Assembly (NCBI GenBank): GCA_937124965.1
Contig: CAKZLB010000074.1
Coordinates: 82,585-146,584, forward strand
Source: an uncultured Bacteroidota bacterium
Lineage (GTDB): Bacteria; Bacteroidota; Bacteroidia; NS11-12g; UBA9320
DNA: 64,000 bases
Reading direction: 5' to 3'
Shown here: positions 49,190 through 57,695 of the stretch, in pieces
Layout of the letters: every line of letters begins with the position of its first letter
Numbering within the stretch: the stretch's first letter is position 1
Notes under the pieces: model-generated
Told to the model about the DNA's origin: nothing
The model's input: only the letters and a program-made list of their open reading frames with translations
The model's database searches: none
Program-made: the position numbers and the translations under genes

Positions 49190-50632
49190 CTAGCGTCCTA
49201 AGTCATCGCCTTTATCAGGATTATTTGGACGCTTTCGATCTTCAAGACTACGTCGAATATAGTCCAACCGCTTCTGCTTAGCGTCTTTTTCAGCGGGTTC
49301 ATTTTCAGAGGGTTTATCTTCAAGGGCCTTTTTATCCAAGGCTTGATGCTGCTCAGAAATCCGCTGATCAATACTAGCCAGTGTCCGTTTGAGGTTATCT
49401 AGATGCTCAAGACGTTTTCTTTCCTTTTTGGAAAGTTTGGTCACAAATTCATTTCGTGAGGAATCAAGTTTATCTTGAAGCTGTTTCATTTGCTCAACGA
49501 CATCCACTCTTTTATAATTCTCTTGTTGACTGATAAGTTCATCTTTTGAGCGTTCTGTTTTTTGCTCCCATTCACGCAAGGCATCTAAATGCATTAGAAA
49601 TTGCTCAGAGCTGTAATTGTAATGAGTGGGTAGAATATGTTGGGGTTTGTTCGTCAAGGGTACATTCTCCTGGGTTGGTGGGTTTACGGCTGGTGAAACT
49701 ATTTCGTTTTTGGATGGTTCATTGCCTCCATCTTTACTCGTTGATTTATCGGTATTCTGAGTATTCTCAAGTTTGTTCTGAGCACTTACTTTCCGCTGCT
49801 CAGAAAGTGTTTTAGCGTGCTGAAGCTCTCCAACATCAAAGAGTCGTTCTTTGATGTCTTTGGCTCGCTGACCTTTTAACTGCCTTGAAAGCGAGGTAAT
49901 TTTTCCTTGTGCATCAACCAGAACAAATCCGCGTCTATCTCCGCGAGCTAAAGTATACCCTTGCTCTTCTAGCGCCTGTTGAAATGCTGTACCTGAAACG
50001 CTATTTGTATAAAGTGATTGAATGCGCTCAGCCATTTCAAGTCGCTGCTCTTTATGTTTGACTACATTGCTGTTGTCATTTTGTGGTATTCGGTTATTGC
50101 GTTTGGCATTGTTAATCACACGCTGCTCACAACGAATTTGGCCTTCATTGTTTTCTAAGTCCTCTGCCCATGCCGATAAGGTTAATCGGTCATAGGACAT
50201 GACCTGGGTCTTTCCCGTATCAGGGTGCACCAAATTGGCAATTACATGAACATGTGGATGTTCAGTATCGGTATGACTAACAAACACTGCCTCATGATCG
50301 TAAAGATCCAATAGCTCAAGGGTGCTAAAGGCAGATTCAATCATCATTTCTTTATCGGGCTTTTGATGTGGGTGCCAAGCAAGGGAATAACAATACACCT
50401 CTCCAGCTGTTGATTTTCGTCCAGAGGATTTAATGCCAGAGCGAGCTTTTAAACGCTCTGCGTTCATGGCTGTATGAGCCATCCACGAAAGTGCGGTATC
50501 TGCATTATCTGTTGGCAGATTATGGACATACGTAAAGCCAACACGCTCTTTGGTGCTTGCTTGTTTGTCATGCAAATAATATTGACCAGCTCCTTTAAAG
50601 GAGTGGCCACGTTTTGATATTCGTGGAACCAT
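49190..50632 (-). CDS. Relaxase (MobA/MobP-type mobilization protein)
   Basis: 480 residues. The first 180 form the relaxase domain: MVPRISKRGHSFKGAGQYYL with candidate catalytic tyrosines at 18-19, and the metal-binding triad in SHTDTEHPHVHVIANLVHP (H125, H127, H129). The C-terminal half is a charged coiled coil (QLQDKLDSSRNEFVTKLSKKERKRLEHLDNL). It nicks oriT and leads the strand into the recipient cell. The mobC gene is 6 bp upstream. Its last 170 bp are duplicated at 46766-46940. Confidence 0.92.
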   Translation of the reverse strand: MVPRISKRGHSFKGAGQYYLHDKQASTKERVGFTYVHNLPTDNADTALSWMAHTAMNAERLKARSGIKSSGRKSTAGEVYCYSLAWHPHQKPDKEMMIESAFSTLELLDLYDHEAVFVSHTDTEHPHVHVIANLVHPDTGKTQVMSYDRLTLSAWAEDLENNEGQIRCEQRVINNAKRNNRIPQNDNSNVVKHKEQRLEMAERIQSLYTNSVSGTAFQQALEEQGYTLARGDRRGFVLVDAQGKITSLSRQLKGQRAKDIKERLFDVGELQHAKTLSEQRKVSAQNKLENTQNTDKSTSKDGGNEPSKNEIVSPAVNPPTQENVPLTNKPQHILPTHYNYSSEQFLMHLDALREWEQKTERSKDELISQQENYKRVDVVEQMKQLQDKLDSSRNEFVTKLSKKERKRLEHLDNLKRTLASIDQRISEQHQALDKKALEDKPSENEPAEKDAKQKRLDYIRRSLEDRKRPNNPDKGDDLGR

Positions 50633-50638
50633 AAATGC

Positions 50639-50965
50639 CTATTTCAGGAGTTGATCGATGAGCTGTTCAATTTTCAAAAGGGTTCTGTTCAAATCCGAGG
50701 ACAACGCTCCTGTTGAATTGATCAGTTTGGCATGCTGATTTAAATTGACCCCAATCTTCTTGAGTTGAAAGATTGTGTCAAAATCAGCATCACTTTGCTT
50801 GATGGTAATTTTTCCATTAAGCGCCATTGAGCGGATGTATTGGCTGAGATTTAATCCAGCTTCTTGCGCGCGAAGTGTTATCTTTTTTTTCTCATCTTCT
50901 GTGCACCGAACAGGTGGCAACACAGAGGTGAGTTTGGTAGTTTTCTTGGTTTTAGTTTGTGTCAT
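50639..50965 (-). CDS. mobC: MobC relaxosome protein
   Basis: 108 residues. VRCTEDEKKKITLRAQEAGLNLSQYIRSMALNGKI is the ribbon-helix-helix-like part of MobC, and KKIGVNLNQHAKLIN...LLKIEQLIDQL is its conserved C-terminal region. It binds oriT and helps the relaxase open the DNA. It is the first gene of the mobC-relaxase operon and the candidate oriT lies just upstream. Confidence 0.92.
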   Translation of the reverse strand: MTQTKTKKTTKLTSVLPPVRCTEDEKKKITLRAQEAGLNLSQYIRSMALNGKITIKQSDADFDTIFQLKKIGVNLNQHAKLINSTGALSSDLNRTLLKIEQLIDQLLK

Positions 50966-51019
50966 TGACCCTCTTTTGTTGGTTTTTAATGTGGTTCATT
51001 TATGAAGCATTCGGGGGAT

Positions 51020-51070
51020 GCAACGGGGGGTTACCCCCTTGTCAAGACGTTTTTGTATATACAAAAACAT
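51020..51070. other. Candidate oriT
   Basis: Upstream of mobC there is a G/C hairpin (GGGGG, TTA, CCCCC at 51026-51038) and, ten bases on, a perfect 20-bp palindrome GTTTTTGTATATACAAAAAC (51049-51068). Inverted repeats next to a nick site upstream of mobC are the usual oriT layout. No nick sequence is identified. The rest of 50966-51340 shows no gene. Confidence 0.45.
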
Positions 51071-51340
51071 ATCTTGCTACTCTCTTCTATTCTCAAATCT
51101 ACGAATTACTCCCCATTGTTCCAAATGACCCGCAGATGCATCGGTTCACCACCCAAGTGTGCTGTTCTTTTTTTTAAGCCCAGAACAACGTTCTAAGGCG
51201 CATCCATTTAAATAAGCGTTGTTCGAATAGAACAACTCCAAACGTTTCGGAGAAGGATGGATTAATGAACAACACTATGTTAGCCCCATAACTTAATGTG
51301 GGGCCAACTGAGCGTCTTTTCAGTGTATGTGGTGTAATGA

Positions 51341-51601
51341 CTAGAAGATCACTGGAATGAGCTTCTGACGGTCGTAGAGTTCACCTGTGTTGATGTCGAT
51401 TAAGACATCTTGGTTGTTGCGATAAACAACTACGCAGTCGTTAGGTAAACGCCATCCTTTTTTCATTTGGTAGGTGTCCGTGTCGTTTCCATATGTGGCA
51501 ACTTGCAGTGCCTCATGGATTGTTTTTCCGAAACCTGAGTATACTGAGCTGGAACCAGTTGGTAAAACTTCGACGTAAAAGGGTAATGTATATTGTGTCA
51601 T
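51341..51601 (-). CDS. Small unknown protein with duplicated leader
   Basis: 86 residues, alpha/beta by pattern (YTLPFYVEVLPTGSSSVY, KTIHEALQVATYG, NDCVVVYRNNQDVLIDI). No family recognised. Its ATG is preceded by AAGGA in AACAAGGATCATCC, part of a 170-bp leader that is repeated before the next small gene at 51973-52140. The shared leader suggests common control. Confidence 0.65.
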   Translation of the reverse strand: MTQYTLPFYVEVLPTGSSSVYSGFGKTIHEALQVATYGNDTDTYQMKKGWRLPNDCVVVYRNNQDVLIDINTGELYDRQKLIPVIF

Positions 51602-51609
51602 TGGATGAT

Positions 51610-51784
51610 CCTTGTTTAATTTTGTTCAGATCGCACCATGCAATCTTTATGTATACGTAAAACAAGGCTAGACGTTGATTTGCATAGTAATTTGACTCGC
51701 GAGGAATGCCCTGTAAGGGCAGGGGAAATTACGTCATTGTAAATCCACTTCTCGACTTGTAGGATACATCCTAAAGTTTGCTTT
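51610..51784 (-). promoter_or_regulatory. Shared leader/promoter repeat, copy 1
   Basis: About 175 bp that match 52151-52320 at roughly 85 percent. It abuts the ribosome binding site of the 51341-51601 gene. Conserved words include CAGATCGCACCATGCAATCTTTATG, CTCGCGAGGAATGC, GGGCAGGGGAAATTACG and AAATCCACTTCTCGACTTG (given in pieces, plus strand). It could hold a promoter with operators, or a structured 5' leader RNA. Confidence 0.65.
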
Positions 51785-51937
51785 GGTTTGAGCCCTGAAA
51801 TCTAGCTAAAGGGTAATATGTACATGAATAGTAAATTCTGTTCCTACAGAACTTTGGACAGCTTTCAAACCAAAGAATTGGATTTACATTTTGGGTCCGT
51901 TTTGTGTTATTCAGCGATACTTTCTAAAAAACAAAGA

Positions 51938-51962
51938 GAGGAGGCATGCGCCTCTTCTCTAG
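51938..51962 (-). terminator. Terminator behind the 55-residue gene
   Basis: AGAGAAGAGGC and GCCTCCTCTCT pair around GCAT with one mismatch on the minus strand, followed by TTTGTTTTTT. It supports the small gene at 51973-52140 as real. Confidence 0.7.
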
Positions 51963-51972
51963 TTTCGGTAGT

Positions 51973-52140
51973 TTACTCTTCTTGTTTAGGCTCTAACAGA
52001 ACCAAGTTCAAGGCTGGGATAGTTAATCCATTGCGTCCATCTTCGGTTGTGAATTTGAAAGCGCCTCCTAAAGAGTTCCAGAAATCATCTTTGTCTTTTC
52101 TTGAAACGACGTTGTATACGTTGAAATCTACTATACTCAT
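51973..52140 (-). CDS. 55-residue protein with duplicated leader
   Basis: It reads MSIVDFNVYNVVSRKDKDDF, then WNSLGGAFKFTTEDGRNGLT and IPALNLVLLEPKQEE. The ATG at 52140 has a strong AAGGAG site ten bases upstream, a terminator follows, and the 170-bp leader is shared with 51341-51601. Small beta proteins with a GGAFKFxxxDGxxGLxIPALNLVLL pattern occur on proteobacterial mobile elements as far as I recall. No function is known to me. Confidence 0.7.
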   Translation of the reverse strand: MSIVDFNVYNVVSRKDKDDFWNSLGGAFKFTTEDGRNGLTIPALNLVLLEPKQEE

Positions 52141-52150
52141 GTTTATTACT

Positions 52151-52320
52151 CCTTGTTTAGTTCAGATCGCACCATGCAATCTTTATGTTTACCTAAAAAC
52201 AAGGCTAGTTGTGGATTTGCATAGAAATTTGTCTCGCGAGGAATGCACTAAAAGGGCAGGGGAAATTACGTTATTGTAAATCCACTTCTCGACTTGTAGG
52301 GTACATTCTAAAGTTTGCTT
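52151..52320 (-). promoter_or_regulatory. Shared leader/promoter repeat, copy 2
   Basis: Partner of 51610-51784, directly upstream of the 51973-52140 gene. Both copies keep the same distance (9-11 bases) to the start codon, so the duplicated unit ends at the ribosome binding site. Confidence 0.65.
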
Positions 52321-52850
52321 GGGTGTTATTGGCCATGTTGAGCAGTTGAACGTCAGTGTACAGAGTTAAACTCTGTAAAATTTAACTAAAATCGAATATT
52401 CATGGTATGAATAAAATTTAAATTCTAATGACTTATTTACCCGTATTAAGCTTACTAATAATATTTCCGGGCTGTTTTAAATTGGCAACATTTTATAATC
52501 AATTTGGATTAAATTTTAGGCTTTATTGGTCTGTCAGAAATAAGTCACACAATGTTCGATAATTTTCTGTTGCTGTATTTTTGGATTAAACGGTACCTTT
52601 TTACCTTCTTTTTTTAAGATTAAACCTGAAATTATAGCTAAAAAAATGCCGACTATGGTTTTTAACTTTAATAAGTAAAAATATTTGCCGAAAATATCGT
52701 TTCCTTCTCATCCTTTTGATTATAAAGATTACACACTTAGGAGAAAAAAGAACATTTTCAATTCCAAAAAAGCTTGTCAAAAAAGTTTGTTTTTAAGTAA
52801 AAAAGGCAAATTAAGTACTGTTAGAGATTATAACGCCTTAACCACCGTCT
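52321..52850. other. Gene-free AT-rich stretch with two operator-like dyads
   Basis: TACAGAGTT-A-AACTCTGTA (52359-52377) and TATTCAT-GGT-ATGAATA (52397-52413) are perfect inverted repeats 20 bp apart and could bind repressors. A short plus-strand open frame at 52685-52882 is not convincing. Nothing else is seen. Confidence 0.4.
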
Positions 52851-53804
52851 CTAATTTTCTGGAGACATATGACCTAACATAGAATTACCCTTGTTATTTA
52901 ATCGTTTGAACCCTACTTTCACTCTTTCTACATTTATAGGTTTAAAAACCTTCAACAACTTGCGTTTATTTTTAACAGAATAATCCCGTACAACATTTAC
53001 AAATTTGTCTATAGATTCATCTCTTAAGGATCCATAGAGGTTGCCATCAGTTCTTGAGGTGCTAAGCTCATAAAATATTCCCATTGATCGATCCTTTGAT
53101 TTTTCTAACACCTGCACCACCAATTCTTGATTTAGTTGTAAAAGTTGATCCAGAATTTGATTTCCATTAAAGTTATGAAATGGAGGACTATATCTATTAT
53201 AATACATACGATGATTGCACGCCATCTTTGAATATCCAGTAACAAGACCACTAGGAATATTATTAATTGCCACAGAAATGTTATCAATAATCCTTGTAGG
53301 TACATTCACTTGAGATGGGATTTGAGAAAGAATCTGCAAATTATTAAGTATAAAATCAATCACAGGATGTTGTTTTACATCTATGTGATTAACCTCGAAA
53401 AGGGTTCTGCCTTCCTCATTTTTCTGATCTGGTATTGGCTCTCTTATGACATAGCCTGCCGATTCATAATTAAAAAAGTGTTTAGAATTGATTAACTTTT
53501 GAATCTTTTCAATTTTATTTGAATTTTTTATGATTTCAGCCCACTGGGCATTGGGATGCTGAATCAAATATGAATCTGCTAAAACTACGTCAAATAGCTT
53601 TTCGGCATTAGAATGATTGCTTCTAAAAGCAGCACCGCACAATTCTTTGTATAAGTGCTCATCGTTTGAAATAAGAACTTTATCATTCGGACTTTTCAAA
53701 CAATCAAGAAAGATTTTCAAACTTTCTTTGGTTTCATATATATTATCAATAGTTTGCGTGTAGCCATGAAAATCATTTCCTTCGAACACAGTGGTTAGGT
53801 ACAT
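52851..53804 (-). CDS. Unknown protein divergent from the SIR2-like gene
   Basis: 317 residues, soluble, no signal. The N-terminal third looks alpha/beta (VFEGNDFHGYTQTIDNIYET, SPNDKVLISNDEHLYKELC), the middle helical (HPVIDFILNNLQILSQIPSQ). I recognise no family. Its start lies 49 bp from that of the SIR2-domain gene, and the two share the promoter interval. The N-terminal VLISNDEHLYKEL could be part of a PIN- or sensor-like domain, but key acidic residues are not clear. Confidence 0.65.
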   Translation of the reverse strand: MYLTTVFEGNDFHGYTQTIDNIYETKESLKIFLDCLKSPNDKVLISNDEHLYKELCGAAFRSNHSNAEKLFDVVLADSYLIQHPNAQWAEIIKNSNKIEKIQKLINSKHFFNYESAGYVIREPIPDQKNEEGRTLFEVNHIDVKQHPVIDFILNNLQILSQIPSQVNVPTRIIDNISVAINNIPSGLVTGYSKMACNHRMYYNRYSPPFHNFNGNQILDQLLQLNQELVVQVLEKSKDRSMGIFYELSTSRTDGNLYGSLRDESIDKFVNVVRDYSVKNKRKLLKVFKPINVERVKVGFKRLNNKGNSMLGHMSPEN

Positions 53805-53853
53805 TTGTTCTCCTTCAACTTAATCTATTTATAATAATCCAAAACAATAGCAT

Positions 53854-56511
53854 ATGACAAAAGAAACTGCAAGTGTTGAAATCATCAGCATTAAAGAGGA
53901 AGACTTGAGAATCCCGCAAAGCCTTGAAGACTTACGAATAACCTTTGAGAAAAACACAAAATTTCTATCACGTGAGTTAGCGTTGAATTATTTCAATTGC
54001 TCCATGCCCTCTGAAGAGAAGTCTTGGAATGGTTTAGGTATTCTTGATCAAAAGAGAGTTAAGGACTGCCACGGAAAATCAGCTTTAACTATGAACTATG
54101 ACATTACAAAACTGCCTAGTGACAGAAAGGATCTGCTTGCAAAAAACGTTTTAATCATAGGCGCTGGTGCATCATTTGACATGTATAAAGATATTCCTTT
54201 AGGGCAGCAAGCCATCAACTTAATTTACAATAGCTACATCGTTGGCGAAATTGCTCTTAAGGATAAAAAGCCTTTTGAGTTAAGTCTGGGTTATTTGGCA
54301 GATTTATTTGTTTATGATAGTAATGATGCGGATAAGAAAACTCAAAGAGAATCTAAATGTAAAGATTTAAAAATTACCATAGATGAAGAGGTAGATAAGC
54401 TGATAATGAACGCTGACCCGAATAATGGTGAAGATCAGCTTTTTTTTTACAAATGTCTTGGAGAAAAATATGCTCGAAATTATAACAAGATTAAATACAG
54501 GGCTGGACTAACAGAACAAGGAGGCAAGAAAATTGACTTTGAACAAGCATTGTATTTACTGTCCCAAATGTTTACTGGAGATATTGTAAGAAAAGACTTA
54601 GAGTTGCTATACGACAAAAGGTATGGGCATTCATTTTTTTACAGTCTCGTAGCTGTACTTTTTAGACAAAGGGCAATTGACGTAATAATTAACTTTAACT
54701 TTGATGAATTACTCGACCAGGCAATCGAAGATGAGTTGGGTGAGGGTAGATATAATCGCATTGTAAATGAGGGGGATTGCTTAACATTTGACGATTATTG
54801 CGAGGAAGTAAAAATTCAAGGTAAATACTACCAAAAATTAATTTCCCCATTATATGTAAAGCCACACGGAACTTTTAGCGATAAAAAATCTATGCGGTTC
54901 ACTAAAGATCATTATGATGATATTCCAACGAGCATAGAAGACTTATTAATAGATTTATTCAACGATTATAGTAATACTAACCTAAGAACCAAACCAGGAT
55001 ACGCTGAAATTACGGATAGAGGTGATGTCCTTAAAAATATCTTTTTGGTTGGGTTTGCTATGGGAAGTTTAGAGCTTGATCGTATCTTAAGAAGGTCAAA
55101 GCCAAAAAGACTCAACCTTTTTCCATTTGTAGTAATATCTGGTGATTATAAACAACCCATTAGAGACGCATGTTTGAATTATTGGAACATTTTAGGTCAT
55201 AATTACCCTGCTCAAACTGCTAATTTTTTGGGTATTTATCCTATACCACTAGGTCTTCCAAGACACGAAGATGAATCGGGCCTTTTGTACCCTGACAATG
55301 ATATTTTATCCCCTTTATTTAACTTGATTTATTCTGAATATAGAAATATGTTTCATGATCCATTCAAACCGGTCAAAACCCCTAAACAAAGGATAAACCA
55401 TTTAATTTTTAATGACCCTAGTTTCTTAGAGGGTGTAAATTCTAATAATGCATATAAATCAGATAGGTTCTACAAAAAAGACAAAAACAGAATATGGGGA
55501 TTAACCCCAAAAAACAGATACCCTGAATCCTATTTTGATTCGTCAAAATATTTTAAAGACAAAACACTATTGGAGCTCCTGATAAAATTTCATAGGGCGG
55601 AAGGAGGCATTGTACCTTACAAGGGGCTGGATTATCTCGTAGGTAAGTATTTAATGCTGTATGTAAAATCTACGAAAAGCAAGAATCGCCTCACATTTAT
55701 GAAAATGGTTCGGACAGCGCTAGACCCAGGGTCGAAACTTCAACCTTTTGATGGATTTTTTGTAAAAAATTTCAACGGATTTAGATCGCTCACCACCCAA
55801 AGTAAATATCTTGGACTATTTTCAAATGAATTTAGAGAATTTGTGATACAAAAACTGGATGATATTGATTGGGTAAGCGCAATTAGCTCTGAATTTACGG
55901 ACATTACCTCGGAACTATCCACTATGATTAAATCGTATCATTCTGGATCTAAATATCATTTTTTCGCGGAATTCGAGAGAAAGGATATACTCTTTTCCCA
56001 TTTAGGCATTGATTATCACTATTCAAATCAACTTACAAAAAAGGAGGTTGACACCATTTGCATCATATCAGAAAGAGGTAAACGTTTTTCAAGATTTTCT
56101 AAACTTATTTCAAAGGGAAAAATAAAAAATATATACATTATTCTTAATGCACAGCGTGATGAGCATGCTAAAGATAAAGAAAAAAGAAAAGCTTTATATG
56201 AAGACTTAACAACAAATTTTACTAAAAATTTCGCAGATACACTGGTGGGTATAAATGTGGAAATTTTGTTTTTACCTGTAGGACGGCATAATCACCACCT
56301 TACATTATTTCTCGGTGAGAACCCTTTTGAAAAGGACCTTGAAGATATTACCCATAAGGATAATTTGGGTATTTATTACTACCAACAAGGTTACAATTCA
56401 ATTGTCAGTCCAATTCGAGTTAAGGTTAAGCAAAATATTCAATCATTAATTTGGAAATTTAAAGCTGAATGGGGAAAAGCAAAATCTTATAAAGATTCGG
56501 GTGCGTTATAA
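53854..56511 (+). CDS. SIR2-domain protein, probable antiphage effector
   Basis: 885 residues. A SIR2-like NAD-binding domain covers about residues 95-460: VLIIGAGASFDMYKDIPLGQ (G103-x-G-x-S), INFNFDELLDQ with N282 and D284, and KPHGTF with H338. In defence proteins such domains destroy NAD+ on infection. Residues 500-885 are not recognised; the last third has alternating strands (TICIISERGKRFSRF, KNIYIILNAQR, VEILFLPVGRHNHHLTLFL). No STAND ATPase motif is seen, so it does not match Avs5 closely. It is cargo of the mobilizable element. A defence role is inferred. Confidence 0.75.
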   Translation: MTKETASVEIISIKEEDLRIPQSLEDLRITFEKNTKFLSRELALNYFNCSMPSEEKSWNGLGILDQKRVKDCHGKSALTMNYDITKLPSDRKDLLAKNVLIIGAGASFDMYKDIPLGQQAINLIYNSYIVGEIALKDKKPFELSLGYLADLFVYDSNDADKKTQRESKCKDLKITIDEEVDKLIMNADPNNGEDQLFFYKCLGEKYARNYNKIKYRAGLTEQGGKKIDFEQALYLLSQMFTGDIVRKDLELLYDKRYGHSFFYSLVAVLFRQRAIDVIINFNFDELLDQAIEDELGEGRYNRIVNEGDCLTFDDYCEEVKIQGKYYQKLISPLYVKPHGTFSDKKSMRFTKDHYDDIPTSIEDLLIDLFNDYSNTNLRTKPGYAEITDRGDVLKNIFLVGFAMGSLELDRILRRSKPKRLNLFPFVVISGDYKQPIRDACLNYWNILGHNYPAQTANFLGIYPIPLGLPRHEDESGLLYPDNDILSPLFNLIYSEYRNMFHDPFKPVKTPKQRINHLIFNDPSFLEGVNSNNAYKSDRFYKKDKNRIWGLTPKNRYPESYFDSSKYFKDKTLLELLIKFHRAEGGIVPYKGLDYLVGKYLMLYVKSTKSKNRLTFMKMVRTALDPGSKLQPFDGFFVKNFNGFRSLTTQSKYLGLFSNEFREFVIQKLDDIDWVSAISSEFTDITSELSTMIKSYHSGSKYHFFAEFERKDILFSHLGIDYHYSNQLTKKEVDTICIISERGKRFSRFSKLISKGKIKNIYIILNAQRDEHAKDKEKRKALYEDLTTNFTKNFADTLVGINVEILFLPVGRHNHHLTLFLGENPFEKDLEDITHKDNLGIYYYQQGYNSIVSPIRVKVKQNIQSLIWKFKAEWGKAKSYKDSGAL

Positions 56512-56816
56512 CGTTTAATAACAAAAGAATAGTTTTATTGGAATTGTAAAAATTGGAGTTTTGTCTCTTTACCATTAATAGTTCACTTTTTGCTGACGGC
56601 ATACACTGTATTTACAGGAAAAGTGCAAGTAGCTTTGAAGGTTAAATATCCAACATATGAACTCTAATGCCTACTTATAGCCAACAATGATTTAATGTTT
56701 GAATTTATCAATGCTTTATTGTTAGTATTTGTCCAATCCATCATAGTAGTTTTCCGCTTTTCGTTTGTTTTGGATTAAAATGTTCTCGACATTTGCAAAG
56801 GACATTAGACTCTTGA
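56512..56816. other. Gene-free interval
   Basis: I see no supported gene, RNA or clear repeat here between the SIR2-like gene and the small membrane protein. It is AT-rich and may include the promoter of the next gene (TTTGTTTTGG and TGGATTAAAATG near 56766-56782). Confidence 0.3.
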
Positions 56817-56987
56817 ATGGAATCAAAAAATAATTACCTAATAATTATCTTTATTGTTGTTTGTATTGTACTGGCAATAGCTTTTCATGTAATAAAAAAG
56901 GATATTCAGTCTAATGAAGATACATTGAGGGGTGTTGGTAGGTTTTTAGAGATACCTGAGAGTGTTAAGGTTTTGAATTTAAGCTAA
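56817..56987 (+). CDS. 56-residue single-span membrane protein
   Basis: It reads MESKNNYLIIIFIVVCIVLA with the span at about residues 8-26, then a charged tail (HVIKKDIQSNEDTLRGVGRF, ending VKVLNLS). One hydrophobic segment near the N-terminus and a short cytosolic tail are also typical of small toxins or membrane partners. No coding partner is evident. Below the length of most gene tracks; kept because the membrane pattern is clean. Confidence 0.45.
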   Translation: MESKNNYLIIIFIVVCIVLAIAFHVIKKDIQSNEDTLRGVGRFLEIPESVKVLNLS

Positions 56988-57040
56988 GGACCTCCCATTC
57001 GTTGAAAATTCAACGATGCTTTAAATATTAAAAGAGCCCC

Positions 57041-57529
57041 TCAGTTTGACAATTGATTACCATAGTCACCCAAACGAGATATAAAGCGTTTAAATTCGTT
57101 AAGACATTCGTCTACATCCTTGTTAAGATGTTCTAATGATTGTTCAAATTCGTTTGTTTTATTTAATCGTTGAAAATTAGAAAGTTCTCTTATTCTGTCG
57201 TAATATTTGTTCAAAGCAATAATAAGGTCGTGTAATGCTCCTTTCATTTGGGGATGATAAATATTTATTAAGCATTCCAACTTATTCTGTTCGAAGGATA
57301 GATTTATGGCATTCGAAAAAGTTTCATCTTGATAATAAAGCTTCGCTGTTTCATATTGTACACCCTGTTCTAGAGTGCTAATTGATGTAACAATGTCTTC
57401 AAGTTTATTGAAAACGAATTTTTTCTTCTCTGTTTGATAATGTAGCATACTTGCAATTACTTGACCTATAACGCCAGAAACTATTGCAATAGCACCACCT
57501 ATAATAACCGATAATAAAGGCTCATTCAT
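57041..57529 (-). CDS. Membrane-anchored helical protein
   Basis: 162 residues from the ATG at 57529 (an alternative ATG is at 57538). An N-terminal membrane segment (PLLSVIIGGAIAIVSGVIGQVI, residues 4-26) precedes a long helical cytoplasmic part (EKKKFVFNKLEDIVTSISTLEQG, ALNKYYDRIRELSNFQRLN). Function unknown. The layout is like that of 35386-36000, though no sequence match is clear. Confidence 0.55.
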   Translation of the reverse strand: MNEPLLSVIIGGAIAIVSGVIGQVIASMLHYQTEKKKFVFNKLEDIVTSISTLEQGVQYETAKLYYQDETFSNAINLSFEQNKLECLINIYHPQMKGALHDLIIALNKYYDRIRELSNFQRLNKTNEFEQSLEHLNKDVDECLNEFKRFISRLGDYGNQLSN

Positions 57530-57695
57530 AACTATCAAATATACGATATACCGGAAATTATGGTAATAGCCAAGGTTTAAATAAACCCCAGATAATTCTT
57601 CTAATAGATACGATTTTTTAATAAAATTCGTGAATTCAAATTAAGCAGAAGAGATGAAGGCGTTGTTTTGGGTATAGCAACAACATTAGTTTTTA

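Noticed and set aside
49084..49281. Open frame of 65 codons overlapping the S41 peptidase and relaxase ends
   Set aside because: Its tail is the complement of the relaxase 3' end and its head lies within the peptidase gene in another frame.
51818..52279. Open frame of 153 codons on the plus strand
   Set aside because: It runs antisense through a terminator, the 55-residue gene and the duplicated leader, which have better support.
52685..52882. Open frame of 65 codons on the plus strand
   Set aside because: Lys/Ser-rich AT-driven sequence with no start context, overlapping the end of the 52851-53804 gene.
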